In this document: piece by piece, positions 1 through 12,785 of the stretch
Layout: each line of letters begins with the position of its first letter
Numbering within the stretch: position 1 is the first letter of the stretch
NCBI GenBank assembly: GCA_965112735.1
Contig: OZ218960.1
Span: 868,001 to 932,000 of the forward strand
DNA: 64,000 nt
Reading direction: 5' to 3'
Source: Phaeosaccion multiseriatum
Lineage: Eukaryota > Ochrophyta, other classes
The notes under the pieces: model-generated
What the model was told of the DNA's origin: nothing
The model's database searches: none
What the model saw: only the letters and a program-made list of their open reading frames with translations
Program-made: the position numbers and the translations under genes

Positions 1-877
1 GCCAGCGTGTGCAAGGAGTGGCAAGAGCACTACCGCATGGCCCACAACCCAGTCGATACTGCCCTCTTAGCGTGGTGGGGTCTGTTCAGCGCGTGCGGTG
101 GGCCAAGGGGTGTGGGTACGAGCTGGGTGTGGGTACGAGCTGGTCGGCAGCAGAGTTCGGAGATGTGAGCGTGTGCGAGGAGCTTCATCTGCCCCTAGGA
201 TGAAGACGTCTGTAAGGCTGCTGTTAGGAATGCAAGGCAGGGGCTACGTGTCCTCAAGTGGCTGCGATCCGAGGACCCCCCCAAAGAGAAGGAGCCCTGT
301 CCTTGGTCGGGAAGATGGTATCTGTGGTGAAGCTGGCAAGTGCGGCAATGTGGAGGTTCTGGAGTGGCTTCTGTCTGACGAGTGCGACGTATTGCTCGGA
401 GGATCGATGTGATTGGAAGCGGTGTAGGCGGGACGTATTACCGTGTTGGAAATGCTTGTGCCCCACCCCAAGCTCAGAGCTCAGCTGAAGGCGACCGAGC
501 GAAACAGGATGCCATACTGGGCTAAGAACTGGCATGACTGGGAGCCGGACAGGAGAAAAAGATTGTGGAGAGGCGGGGCTTGGCGGGCAGCCACTGAGGG
601 CAATATGGAAGTGCTGCAATGGCTGCATGCAAACGCACGGGAGCTGTGCAGGTGGGATGCAGATGTCTGTAAGAGCGCAGTTCGTGACGCCAAGAGCCTC
701 TCCATGCTGAAATGGCTCCGATCGGAGGTGGTCATGTGTCCCTGGGACGAGGTCGCATGCCCACGGGTGATGAAATACTGGTGGCGCGGTGAATGGGGTA
801 TTGTGCCCCCTTCCGCCTTTGAGGAGATGACGCAGTGGGTGCACGCCAACGGACACCCCTGCGGCTGCCAGGACTGA
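1..877 (+). pseudogene. Degenerate ankyrin-type repeat gene remnant
   Basis: Ankyrin-like helices of the type common in stramenopile multigene families are readable but not in one frame. Positions 199-325 read VCKAAVRNARQGLRVLKWL in one frame. A good repeat (GKCGNVEVLEWLL) then appears in the next frame near 330-400 and stops at 410-412. From 443 to 877 the same frame resumes with GNMEVLQWLHANA, LSMLKWLRSE and MTQWVHANGHPC before a stop. No GT-AG pair explains the shifts, so I read this as a decayed gene entering from the left edge. The opening bases (ASVCKEWQEHYR) resemble the end of an F-box-like helix. A multi-exon active gene cannot be fully excluded because the 5' part lies outside the window. 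Confidence 0.55.
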
Positions 878-1601
878 CCTCGGGAACGTCATCCACTTCC
901 GAGGGACTCCGTTCTCTCCGCGGCGGAAGGGGGAAAGAAGGGAGAGTGTCTCTCTCGTGCGCTGCCGTCTGTGAGCGCGGACGAGGCGGGTGGGAGGAGG
1001 GCGGGGACTCTCCGTGGGCTGGCCTCGGACAGACAAAGGGGAGGGAGGCCGCTCAGAGTGGGCGCTGCGTGGCGGGGATGGCACCAGGTGGGGCAGCAGC
1101 CCCTGCCGTGAAGCCCCCCCCGCTGCGGCAGCAAGAGAACAGAGACGCGTGTAGTTCTAAGAGTGGGATTCCGCTGTCGGCGGTGGGGAGAGAGGAGCGC
1201 GATGATACATTGATAAACACTGACTCTCTCTTGCTCACTCTACACCTACTTTCCTCTCTGTCTATTCACGCAAAAATACATGATTCCTACAACAGCGGGA
1301 CCGCATGCACGAGCAAAAATGAAATCAAATGATCGCCCCAAGACCCCACGTGTCCGCCTCGAGCGGCAGTAGGCAATAGCTCGTCGTCACAAGAGTCGGA
1401 GGAGCAGCACTCAGACCAGCAGTAGGAGCACCGGATCTTGCGTGCCTTTGAATTAAAATTAAAGCAAGTCCTTGCGAAACATGGGCACTTGCAACCAAGC
1501 CCTTGCAACCGACCTGCAGCAGGATTTAAAAAAAAAAACACCTGCCCGGTTCAACACGTCCAGCTGAGGCACCGCATCGGGCCAAGGAGACAAGCCGCCC
1601 C

Positions 1602-1640
<39 letters not shown>

Positions 1641-1739
1641 ATCTATATACATACACACAGAGAGGGGGGCGAGGACACTCGCTCACCCACCCACCCACTC
1701 ACCCACACCCGCGCACTACACACTCGCTCACTCACCCAC
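878..1739. other. Intergenic stretch with AC microsatellite
   Basis: No convincing gene is seen. The stretch holds an A9 run near 1530, an AC-dinucleotide run at about 1605-1640 and a CCCA/CTCA-rich tract at about 1680-1750. The longest open frames are compositionally driven and show no family resemblance. Confidence 0.5.
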
Positions 1740-2471
1740 TCACCCACTCATATTGCAATTGAAGTTGCCGCCGCAAAAAAAACCCAGCAGGGAGCCTAAG
1801 AGTACAGGTATGCCAAACGTGCTCAGCAGCGAGACGCCCGTGTAGCGCAACAGCCGGCGAAGGGTCTCGTCTGCCCGGTGCCTATAGACTCCCCCAGCGC
1901 TGATCAAGAGCGGCACCGGATAGAAAACTGCCCACAAGACTGTCAACCAACTGAGAGGGTTTTTCTCAGAGCCAGGTGAATCAAAGGCCATGACGCTGAA
2001 CCCCGCAAATGTGGGCCAGCAGAACACTAAACTGCCCACCAGAAGACCGTGAAGGGTGAAGAGGAACGCTTTCGTTGCTCGAACCCTCCCCGATGACACA
2101 CTAGCGCCTCCGCGCCAGCCACTCACCCGATCGGAGAGCTTGTCAGCTGAGCTCAGAAGGGCTCGATGGTCAGTCTGCTTGGCGCCTTCCCTCTTGCTCC
2201 GCAGCGCATCTCTCCATCGCTTCGCCGTCTCGCCATTGAGCGCGCTCTGGGCCCCGAAGGCTGCGACCTCCAATTTCCGGACCAGTTCTCCCTCGTCGCC
2301 GCCCTGCTCCTGCTGCCGCTTCCGCCGCCTGTTGTCTCTGTACAGGGCCACGCCCCTCTGCACGGTCTCGGACCTGTTCACTTCCGCTTTAAAACGCAAA
2401 TTCACTGTCAGGAGAGAGAAGTGGGTGGGTGGGTGTTGGTGAGAAGAAGTGGAGAGGAGCGACCCATTCAT
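1740..2471 (-). CDS. Hypothetical multi-pass membrane protein
   Basis: An open frame of up to 243 codons runs on the minus strand. The N-terminal half is charged and Arg/Gln-rich (RRRKRQQEQ). The C-terminal half carries at least three hydrophobic segments: FLFTLHGLLVGSLVFCWPTF, WLTVLWAVFYPVPLLISAGG and VSLLSTFGIPVLLGSLLGFF. I do not recognise the family. The true start is uncertain. TCTCTCCTGACAG at about 2402-2414 (minus strand) is a good 3' splice site and GTGAGACATGAAT just upstream is a good donor, so the first 22 codons may be intron, with an upstream first exon near 2480-2640. The gene is head-to-head with the 2OG oxygenase. Confidence 0.5.
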   Translation of the reverse strand: MNGSLLSTSSHQHPPTHFSLLTVNLRFKAEVNRSETVQRGVALYRDNRRRKRQQEQGGDEGELVRKLEVAAFGAQSALNGETAKRWRDALRSKREGAKQTDHRALLSSADKLSDRVSGWRGGASVSSGRVRATKAFLFTLHGLLVGSLVFCWPTFAGFSVMAFDSPGSEKNPLSWLTVLWAVFYPVPLLISAGGVYRHRADETLRRLLRYTGVSLLSTFGIPVLLGSLLGFFCGGNFNCNMSG

Positions 2472-2655
2472 GTCTCACGAGAGATAACGAGATAACAACA
2501 ACAAGTGCACAAGTACTCGTCGACTGGGAGGAAGGGAAAAGGCTGCCTAGAGGCGGGCTAGAGGCCGTCTAGAGCTTGAGAAAGCAACTTGAAGTAAAAA
2601 TTCCAATTCCTTCTCCTTCGGCTTCTTCGCGATGAGACATTACTTTTAGACAATC

Positions 2656-3534
2656 ATGTACTCTCTTCCTCCTCTTCTCTTCCTTTCAATGACCAGCAGC
2701 CTGGAGGAGATTGTGGACCTTCGTGCCCATCCTTTGGAGAGCCTAGAGTATCGGGAGCAGTGCAAGGCCGAGCTGGATGAGAAGGGCGCCCTCGTACTGC
2801 ACGACTTTCTGACAGTGCAAGCCGTGCAGCATATGCAGAGGGAAGGTGCCGAGCACAAGCATCTCGCGTACTACACAAAGAGCCGACATAACGTATACCT
2901 GAAGCCAGAGGATGGCGCCTTTGCATCGGATCATCCACGCAACCGGAACATCACCTCGTCCAAGGGATGTATCACAGCCGATCAGATTCCTTCGGCTTCT
3001 CCACTACACGAGCTGTATGGAGACGCACTGTTCCGCTCCTTCGTCTGCTCGGTCCTGGGCGAGACAAAGCTCTATGCATATGCGGACACCCTGTCCTCCA
3101 TCAACCTACACTATGCGAGTGAAGGCCAGGAGCTTGGATGGCACTTTGACAACTCCTCCTTCGCCATAACTCTACTCATCCAAAAGCCGGACGCGGGTGG
3201 CGAGTTTGAGTACGTTCGCAACGTTCGACATGCCGATACCGATGGTAGTAGTAGTAGCTCATGTAGCAGCGGCGACGACAGCGGCGACGACAACGGCGAC
3301 AACGGGATGAACTACGTGCAAACGGGCCGCATCTTGGACGGACAAGTAGAGACGAGGAAGCTCGTCATGAATGCAGGAGACCTGGTCCTGTTCAGGGGAA
3401 GAGATTCGCTGCATCGCGTGTCGCCGACCATCGGAAGCACCACCCGTATGCTCGTTGTATTGGCCTACAACACCGAGCCGGGCATTTGCCTCTCCGAGTC
3501 GGCACGCCTGACATTCTACGGTCGATTGGCATGA
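2656..3534 (+). CDS. 2-oxoglutarate/Fe(II)-dependent oxygenase, HalD/ArpA-like
   Basis: This is a single-exon gene of 292 codons. The double-stranded beta-helix iron triad is visible: His163 and Asp165 in GWHFDNSSFAITLLIQ, and His253 in SLHRVSPTIG, with Arg264 in the position that binds the 2-oxoglutarate carboxylate. The spacing and the segment MNAGDLVLFRGRDSLHRVSP are typical of the HalD/ArpA-like Fe(II)/2OG group, which acts on small molecules or amino acids. The substrate is unknown. A Ser/Asp/Gly-rich low-complexity insert (about 197-217) lies between the triad halves and looks like slippage of AGT/GAC codons. A second in-frame ATG at 2689 (MTSSLEE) is the likelier start because residues 1-11 are hydrophobic and lack alignment value. 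There are no introns, unlike most neighbours. Confidence 0.8.
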   Translation: MYSLPPLLFLSMTSSLEEIVDLRAHPLESLEYREQCKAELDEKGALVLHDFLTVQAVQHMQREGAEHKHLAYYTKSRHNVYLKPEDGAFASDHPRNRNITSSKGCITADQIPSASPLHELYGDALFRSFVCSVLGETKLYAYADTLSSINLHYASEGQELGWHFDNSSFAITLLIQKPDAGGEFEYVRNVRHADTDGSSSSSCSSGDDSGDDNGDNGMNYVQTGRILDGQVETRKLVMNAGDLVLFRGRDSLHRVSPTIGSTTRMLVVLAYNTEPGICLSESARLTFYGRLA

Positions 3535-4013
3535 ATGCGGAAGAGATGGAAGAGAGGCGGGTAGGCATTGTTTTTGTTTTTGTATTTATTTGTATTTGTG
3601 TTTAGGGCTCGGGGATAGACATGTCGATATTTGTAAGTACAATGTGGTGGGCGGCAAGAAGCTTCAAATTCAATCCCCTTTTTTTCTAGATGAAATTTAC
3701 GTAAGAGGACAAAACGAAAGCCTACAGGGCTTTGCTTTGAGGTGTGTGGAATGGAGCGCCAAGAAGCAAGACCCACATCGCTTCCGTATCTACATACAAA
3801 TGGCGGTCGTGCCACCACTTGTTCGCACACACCGTGTACAGACCCCCCTCCAATCAATCACGCCGCCTCCTTGTAACAAAAATATACTACAATTTTTTTT
3901 CTCCGGCTCTGATAGCTTGTATTCAATTAATACATTTTCTCTGTCTCCGCCGCGACTACTCTCTTCGCCCGTTGATTGTACAAGTGGGAAGCCGCGCGCC
4001 AGCCTGTGATCTC
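3535..4013. other. Convergent intergenic region, no gene seen
   Basis: This is a 3'-to-3' spacer between the 2OG oxygenase and the WW/coiled-coil gene. It is AT-richer than its surroundings, with T-runs and TTTATTTGTATTTGT near 3565-3600. It probably carries the 3' UTRs and polyadenylation regions of both genes. Confidence 0.4.
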
Positions 4014-7000
4014 TCATCCACCGCCGGCTCTCCCTAACCCCCCTTGCTCTCTGCTTGGCGACACAAGAGGGAGAGGCATTTCGTCAGCACTGCCCAGAGA
4101 GCTCAGATCCGCTAATTCCTCCTCCTCTCTTTGTCGCTGCTGCTGTGCGAGCAACTGCTTGCGCTGCTGCTCCAAGTTTTGCACCTGTGTGTATGTGTGT
4201 GTATGTGTGTGTGTGTGTCACCAATCAAGCAATCAATCTCCACCAACCAACAGCCAACCAACAGCCAACCAACCAGCAAATCACCCAACGAAACCAACCA
4301 ACCCACCAACCCAATCAGCCAATTACCCAACCAGCAAAACAACCAACCAACCAACCAACCAAACCAACCAACCAACTAACCAACCAATCACTAAAAACTC
4401 AACAACCAACCAACCAACCAAACCAACCAACCAACCAACCAATCACTCAACTCAACAACCAACCAACCAACCAACCAACCAACCAACCAACCAACCAACC
4501 AACCAACCAACCAACCAACCAACCAATCAACACCAAAGACGCACCTCCTTCTCCCAATTAGCCCACAGCGTCTTAGGGGCTTTACCGAAGTAGGCACGCA
4601 GGGGGCTGCGTTTTAACAATCCGCTCTGCAGCACAGCACCTTCAAACGACTTGAGATCGATCTGCAGGTGGATGTGTGTACGTGTATATGTATGTATGTG
4701 AGGACCAGGTCAGGGTCAGGGTCAGGGTCAGGGTCAGGGTCAGGGTCAGGGTCAGGTCAGGGTCAGGTCAGGGTCAGGGTCAGGGTCAGGGTCAGGGCCA
4801 GCGTCAGGGTCAGGGTCAGGGCCAGGGCCAGGGTCAGGGTCAGGGTCAGGGTCAGCGTCAGGGTTACGGATAATGTCAAGGTCAGGAGGATTGAAAACTC
4901 AGCACATATCCAAAGCCAAGGTGCTTACACGCGCACATGGCGATTGTGTAGTGTGAAAGGGCACCAATCGAATAGGACCCTGGTCTCTCTCTCTCCCTTC
5001 TCCCCCCCCCTCCCTCCCTCTCCCTCCCCCCTTCTCTCCCTCTCTCTCTCTCCCCCCCCCCTCTTCCTCCCTATTCTCTCTCTCTCCCCCCCCCTCTCTC
5101 CCCCTCTCTCCCCCTCTCTCTCCTTCCCTGCCCCTCTCCCTCCCTCCCTCCCTCCCTCCCTCCCTCCCTCCCTCCCTCCCTCCCTCCCTCCCTCCCTCCC
5201 TCCCTCCCTCCCTCCCTCCCTCCCTCACTCCCTCACTCCCCCCCTCTCTCGCACTCCATTCCTCCTTCCCTCCCCCTCTCTCTCCCTCAATCGCACCCAC
5301 CTGATCTCTTTGGAAGGTGTCAGGACAGAAGGGCGTGCTCCATTGACATAGGCCGCTGAGGGTATTGTACCAGTAAGGACGGCCAAAGTCGTCCTTTTCC
5401 TTCTTCCAAACCTTTGGACGGCAGGGCAGGGGGGATGCAGGAGCCCATACGTACACACGCGCACACGCACACGTAAACACGCACGTACACACACACACAC
5501 AGAGAGGAAGAGCATCCATGTCGAGAGGAGCGAGCAGTGGAGGTGGGGGTGGGGATGACTGGTTAGTGCACGTTTTGGGTACCCAAAGCTTCGAAGGAAA
5601 GCGTTACACACCTCTCCCCACTCCACCTTCCTCTCATCCTCCCCTCATCCTCCCCTCCCCTCCCCTCCCCTCCCCTCCCCTCCCCTCCCCTCCCCTCCCC
5701 TCCCCTCCCCTCCCCTCCCCTTCCCTCCCCTCCCCTCCCCTCCAACACAAACCTGAGCCAAATCCCGTAACGCCTGAGCCCAATACCTCTGTTTCGCTCT
5801 TTCAAAGAGTTTCCCTTGCTTGCTCTCCGAAAGAGATGGGTCGAGATAACGTGCAGCCATACGGCAGTCAGACTCCGTCATGAGGCAGCACACCTCGGCG
5901 GTAAGCACATTGTAATTCGCCACTGACTTGAGGCTTCCGTCTTTGTCCATGACCCAGTCCACATCATCCGCACCCCCTCCTCCCCCTCCCTGCTGCCGCC
6001 CCGGCGCTGGGCCCATCAAGTCGTCTGACGCGCCACCACCTGCGCTCGTTGGGAGAATGGTGAGTCAGTGGGTGGGTGAGTGAGAGAGTTAGTGAGTGAG
6101 TGAGTCAGTAGGTGGGTGAGTGAGAGAGTGGGTGAGTGGGTGAGTCAGTGGGTGGGTGATTGAGAGAGTGGGTGAGTGATTGAGAGAGTGGATGAGTCAG
6201 TGGGTGGGTGAGTGAGAGAGTTAGTGAGTGAGTGAGTCAGTGGGTGGGTGAGTGAGAGAGTGGGTGAGTGAGTGAGAGAGTGGGTGAGTCAGTGGGTGGG
6301 TGAGTGAGAGAGTTAGTGAGTGAGTGAGTCAGTGGGTGGGTGAGTGAGAGAGTGGGTGAGTGAGTGAGAGAGTGGGTGAGTCAGTGGGTGGGTGAGTGAG
6401 AGAGTTAGTGAGTGAGTGAGTCAGTGGGTGGGTGAGTGAGAGAGTGGGTGAGTGAGTGAGAGAGTGGGTGAGTCAGTGGGTGGGTGAATGAGAGAGTGGG
6501 TGAGTGGGTGAGTCAGTGGGTGGGTGAGTGAGAGAGTGGGTGAGTGAGTGAGAGAGTGGGTGAGTCAGTGGGTGGGTGAGTGAGAGAGTTAGTGAGTGAG
6601 TGAGTCAGTGGGTGGGTGAGTGAGAGAGTGGGTGAGTGAGTGAGAGAGTGGGTGAGTCAGTGGGTGGGTGAATGAGAGAGTGGGTGAGTGGGTGAGTCAG
6701 TGGGTGGGTGAGTGAGAGAGTGGGTGAGTGAGTGAGAGAGTGGGTGAGTCAGTGGGTGGGTGAGAGAGAGAGTGGGTGAGTGGGTGAGTCAGTGGGTGGG
6801 TGAGAGAGAGTTAGTGAGTGGGTGAGTCAGTGGGTGGGTGAGTGAGAGAGTTAGTGAGTGGGTGAGTCAGTGGGTGGGTGAGTCAGTGGGTGGGTGAATG
6901 GGTGAGTCAGTGGGTGGGTGAGTGAGAGAGTGGGTGAGTGGGTGAGTGAGTGAGAGAGTGAGTGAGAGCGTGAGTGACAGGGTGAGTGAGTGAGTGAGTG

Positions 7001-10000
7001 AGTGAGTGAGAGTAGCGTTCTGGTTTGATTTCGTTCTGTTCTCTTTTCAGTCGCCGCCCTACGAGGGTGAGAGGAGAGGGGTGGGGAGGACAGGGATGGC
7101 ACACTCTGTCGTTTGTGCGCTCGCTGGCTGGCAGGAAGTGGTTGGTTGGTTGGTTGGTTGGTTGGTTGGTTAGTTGTTTGGTTGGTTGGTTGGTTGGTTG
7201 GTTGGTTGGTTGGTTGGTTGGTTGGTTGGTTGGTTGGTTGGTTGGTTGGTTGGTTGGTTGATTGGTTGGTTGGTTGGTTGGTTGGTTGGTGGGTTGGTTG
7301 GTTGGTTGGCTGGTTGGTTGGTTGGTTGGTTGGTGGGTGGGTTGGTTGGTTGGTGGGTGGGTTGGTTGGTTGGTTGGTTGGTTGGTTGGTTGGTTGGTTG
7401 GTTGGTTGGTTGGTTGGTTGGTTGGTTGGTTGGTTGGTTGGTTGGTTGGTTGGTTGAATGGTTTGTCAGTTGGATTTGTTGGTTCAACAAGGGGGGGGGG
7501 GGTGGTTGGATTGGTTGTGTGTCTCTCTGGCCCTTGACTGGGGCTGTTTCAGTTTCTGTCAGTGTGAGTTTGAGTTTTAAGTTTCTCAGTTTCATTCACC
7601 ACCCACCTGCATCAGCCCCGACCCCTTCCAGCTTTACCACGCGGACCTCCGTGTGAAGTAAGTCAATGGGTGTGTAGTTGCGAAGTGCGCGCTTCTGGCT
7701 TGTCGTACCCAGGTCCTTGCTGACCTCTGTTACCACTGCATCACGCTCGCGGGCCTTGCCAGAGTCAGCCGTGAAGGTTACTTCCTTCACCACCTTCGAA
7801 GGGGAGAGAAGAGGGAGAGGAGAGAGAGAAGAGGCGGGGAGAGAGGAGAGGGAGAGGAGAGGGAGAGGGAGAGGGAGAGAGAGGGAGAGGAAGAGGAAGA
7901 GGGAGAGGGAGAGGGAGGAGAAGGAGAAGGAGAAGGATGAGGAGAGGGAGAGGGAGAGGGAGAGAGAGGGAGAGAGAGAGGAAGAGGGAGAGGGAGAGGA
8001 GAGGGAGAGGAGAGGGAGAGGGAGAGGGAGAGAGAGGGAGAGGGAGAGAGAAGGAGAGGGAGAGACGAGAGAGGGTGACGGGGGTGAATGGGGGTGACCG
8101 AAATAACCACAACCACAACGGATCACAAACAACATCCCAATCCATAGCCCAATACCTCACCACACCTTACAGCACCGGTCACATCGTACGTGATGGCGTA
8201 CGTAATGTTTCTTCGATTGTAACGGCAAAGCATTTCATATGATATGCTAGCGAAGCTTTCAGACAGGCTAAGATACGATACCTCCAAGAGCAAATGTGCA
8301 CGACACCACACCCTTACTCCACCTCACCCCTTCTCTCTCTCACACACAACACACACGCATATACGCGTACACGCACACACACACGCACACACACACGCAC
8401 ACACACACGCACACACACACACAGGAAACACACACCCATGCACACACACACGCACGCACATAAGACACACACAATTACGTAATTTGACGTTGATTCCTAT
8501 ATGTCAATGCATTCTCCCTTCCATACCTGGAAGTAGCTCGTGTATTTACGGAAAGCAAAGGCGATGTGACTCCTCCACGCCACGACAAGGCTGCTCCAAG
8601 CCCTCATGCCCTGATCCATGAGCTCGTCGAGATCAAGCAGCTTGGAGAGGGCAGAGCCCCCACCTTCCGTCCACTCGCCACCCCCCATCATCAGCTCACG
8701 GGCTTGGTCCGGCTCCTGCAGATGGAGGGGAGGTTGGTTGGGTGGATTGAAGGTGGATTTCGTTTACACAGAACACATACACATACACATCCATACATAT
8801 ACATGCATACATGCATACGTACATGCATACATACGTACAAATATACATACATACACACATACATACATACATATATATATACATGCATACACGCATGCAT
8901 GCATACGTACATATATACATACATACATATACATACATACATACATACATATATACATACATACACTCATACATACATACATACATACGTACATACATAC
9001 ATACATACATATATATACATACATACATACATACATACATACATACATACATACATACACACATACATACATACATACTGAGACATATACGCACGCACAC
9101 ATGCGAAACAATTGAGAGTTGGATCAAATTGAACCTGGAAACCAAACCGAACCTGAAACTGCCTGCCTGTGCTTTCTCACCGAGAGGTCCCCAAGGTCGA
9201 AGATGGGCATTGCTCGTAAGAGTGTTGTGCTCCCCTCGGGAAGGATGGGGGCAAGGCAGCGCTGAAACGCCTTGAGGGCTGGGACTTTCTTGGCCAGAAC
9301 CTAAGAGGGAGGGAGGGAGGGAGGGAGGGTGGGTGGGTGGGAGGAGAGGGAGGGAGGGAGGAGAGGGAGGGTGGGTGGGTGGGAGGAGAGGGAGGGAGGG
9401 AGGGAGGGTGGGTGGGTGGAGGGAGGGAGGGAGGAGAGGGAGGGTGGGAGGGAGGGAGGGAGGGAGGGAGGGGAGGGAGGGAGGGAGGGTGGGTGGGTGG
9501 GAGGGAGGGAGGGAGAGGAGGGGAGGGAGGGGAGGGAGGGAGGGAGGGAGGGGAGGGGAGGGAGGGAGGGAGGGAGGGAGGGAGGGAGAGGAGTGGTATG
9601 AGAGGTGGTGCGACATACGCGCGCCTACAACCTGCTCATGTGCTCGTATCAGCCTCCTTCCTCCTCCCACCCTCTTCTCTCTCCTCCTTCTCCTCCCTCC
9701 TCCCCCTCCCCACCACCACCCTCCACCTACCCCTCTTTCCCCAACCCCACTGCACTGGCACCAGACCCCCACACGAACCTTGGACACGCGTCCCTTGATG
9801 GTCTCTTTGCTCAACACCCCTGTCTTCTTCAGCGATCTGCACATGTCTCGGAAGAAGTCAAGGTCGTGTTCATCATATAGCAATGCCGCTCCTCCTTGAC
9901 GAGGGGCCATGAGCCCATCTGGTGTCATCGCCGTCGTCGGTGCAGTGGCCTCGACTAAATCATAGGCCCCCATGAAGTCGCCGAGGAGGCGACAGCGGGG

Positions 10001-12730
10001 GTACTCCTGTTGGTTTCGTAGTGTAGAGGCAGGAGAAGGGGCAGGCAGGTATATGGACAGGAACATGGGCAGGCATATGGGCAGGAATAGGGGCGGGCAT
10101 ATGGGCAGGCAGGTATGAGAACGCGAGAGAGAGAGAGAGAGCGAGAGAGATCCAGGGAGAGAGAGAAACAGAGCGAGAGAGGGAGGGAGAGAGAAACAGA
10201 GAGAGAACGCACCTTAAAGTGTCTCATGCCCAACACGAAGTCTACACAGCTCCGCACCACTTCCAGCTCGCCCTTTCGATCGCTACTTGCCCCTCCTCCT
10301 CCTCCTCCTCCTCCTCCTCCTCCTCCTCCTCCTCCTCCTCCTCCTCCTCCTCCTCCTCCTCCTCCTCCTCCTCCTCCTCCTCCTCCTCCTCCTCCTCCTC
10401 CTCCTCCTCCTCCTCCCCCTCCTCCTCCTCCCCCTCCTCCTCCTTCCCCTCCTGCTCTTCCTCCTGCTCCTCCTCCTTGATTCTCTGCCAGAGGAGGGCT
10501 CGCCTTCAAAAGTACAGTCGTCGTCTGCTGAGACCGCAGCGCCCCCGTCGGAGAGGCTTTCCCCGGGGGGTTCCTTGCCGTCTTGGCAGCCCCCCTGGGT
10601 GACGCCCGTTTCGCCCCTCTCCCGTCTCCTCCTCCTCCTCCTCCTCCTCCTCCTCCTCCTCCCCCTGCTGGTGCTCCTCCTCCTCCTCCTGCTGCTCCTC
10701 CACCTGTTGCTGCTGCACTCGCCGTGCCTCCTCCAGTCGGTTTCGCATGTTGCTGCCAACAAAACACAACAACGGGCAGAGAGTGTTACGGTTACAACAA
10801 CAAACCAATCAGAGCGGATACGGTATTCGAACATAGCAGTACGTGTGTGTGTGCGTGCGCATGTGTGTGGGTGCGTACGTGCGTGCGGCACCCGCTCCCC
10901 CCCTCCCTCTTCACCTACCACTTGCTCTCCAAGTAGAAGCTGTCTAGCCATGCTGTTCCCCCCCTTGGCAGGGAGGAGACCCCTGACCTTCGAGGCGAAG
11001 AAGTCAACCACCAAGAGAGACATATCGAAGGTTCCATTGAGTTTCCGTTGCGACATTTGCGGGCGGTCGAAGTCTGCTATCCATTGGTAAAGGTCCAGCA
11101 CTTGTGGAGGGGGAGGGAGAGAGGGAGTAAGTGAGGAAGGAAGGAAGGAAGGAAGGAAAAAGGAAGGAAGGGAGAGAGGGAGGGAGGGAGAGGGGGAGGG
11201 AGGGGGGGAGGTGCTAGGACTTTTGGCTACGGCTAGTTGATCACCAGTGAGTTTGTGGGTAGGGTAGTGAAGCTAAGTGCAGTGGGCGAGTGCTTACACA
11301 CCCTCAGGCAAACCCTCTTAGGGGCACCGCTATACACGGTTACACACCCTTACGTAAGACCCTTACGTAACAAACGTACGTAACACCCGTACGTACGTAC
11401 CTGTCTTGAGCAACACGCCCACATTGGGTATGTTCACGGGCATGGGGAGCGGATACCTCGCCAGCACAGGGGCCATCGAGGGGGGAAGCATGTGCATGTG
11501 TTGCTGCTGCTGTATCACCAACTGCTCCACCAAAAGAACGTTGTGTGTTTGGTCGGTCGGCCCGTCCGTCGGTCGTTCGATTCATTCCGGCGCGACGAGG
11601 GAGGAAGGAGGTCGACACATGTGAGAGCGGAGGAAGGGGGGGGGGGGGGAGAGGAGGAGGAGGAGGAGGAGGAGGAGGAGGAGGAGGAGGAGGAGAAGGA
11701 GGAGGAGGAGGAGGAGGAGGAGGAGGAGGAGGAGGAGGAGGAGGAGGAGGAGGAGGAGGAGGAGGAGGAGGAGGAGGAGGAGGAGGAGGAGGAGAAGGAG
11801 AAAAATTGAGAGTCGAGAGTCATTCCCTGTCAGGAGAGAGAGCAGAGGAGAAGGAGAGAACAGGGCGGGGTGAGACAACCAACCAATCAGCCAACCAACG
11901 CCAACCTGCATCTTCTCTTCAGGCGTGGGTATGCGCCTCCGAGGGCGTCTGCGTCCATTCCTCTCGTCTCGTTTCTCCTCTCGATCGCTGCGGTGGATAG
12001 AGGAGAGTAAGAGGGGTCAAATTGGCATCACAAGCACCCACGCACTCACCCACCCACCCACACCTACCCATCCCCCCCCCCCACACACACGTACACCCAT
12101 CCACACGCAGACCCATCCACACGCACAGGCACACACTCGCACGCACACGCACACACACACACCCGCTGCCGCCGGACCCTCCCCTGGCGCCGCTCCCCCC
12201 TCCATTAGCCTCATCGGCGCTGGCTCGAGTCTGGGTCTCCACAGTCCTGATACAGAAAAGTATAAAGCACGCACGGGTATCAATCGTAAAAGACAAGCAG
12301 AAGAGGAGGGTGAGAGGTTGGTGAGTGACAGGGGCGCAGCCAGGTTGGGTATCTCCACATCCCAATCCTGCTTACATAACAATAGGTGAAGCATCGGTGC
12401 TGCTATGGCCAATTTTCAATTTGAATTCTCCCTCTCGGTATACCACGTGGGACCTCTTTATGTTCCCTCTTCCCTCTTCCCTACACGCCTCCACTCACCG
12501 CTTCCTGGGTCTCTTTTCCTTGGAAATGCCGTGCAGGAAATCTTCGAAGTTCAGCGAGTCGAATAGAGCATCGACATCTGTGAGGATGGTCTGCCGCTGA
12601 GAATCCTCCAGATTTACTTGGTGCATCACTCGGGCAAGCTCTCGCTCCTGTTGGGGTGTGGGCAGGGGAGACATACAACGCACGCACACACACACACACA
12701 CATACGCAGACACACGCACACACACACGCA

Positions 12731-12785
<55 letters not shown>

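Noticed and set aside
254-1084. 276-codon minus-strand frame
   Set aside because: Shadow of the ankyrin remnant; no domain and poor composition.
4706-4870. (GGGTCA)n as an array of nuclear-receptor-type half sites
   Set aside because: Simple intronic hexamer repeat; no reason to expect such receptors in this organism.
7025-7070. Candidate exon [14 protein letters not shown] in the WW gene
   Set aside because: Exon 7607-7793 joins 5753-6039 directly in phase; adding this piece is unnecessary.
7113-7656. Long WLVG-repeat open frames on both strands
   Set aside because: Any tetranucleotide array without stops is open in several frames; this is a (TTGG)n intron repeat of the WW gene.
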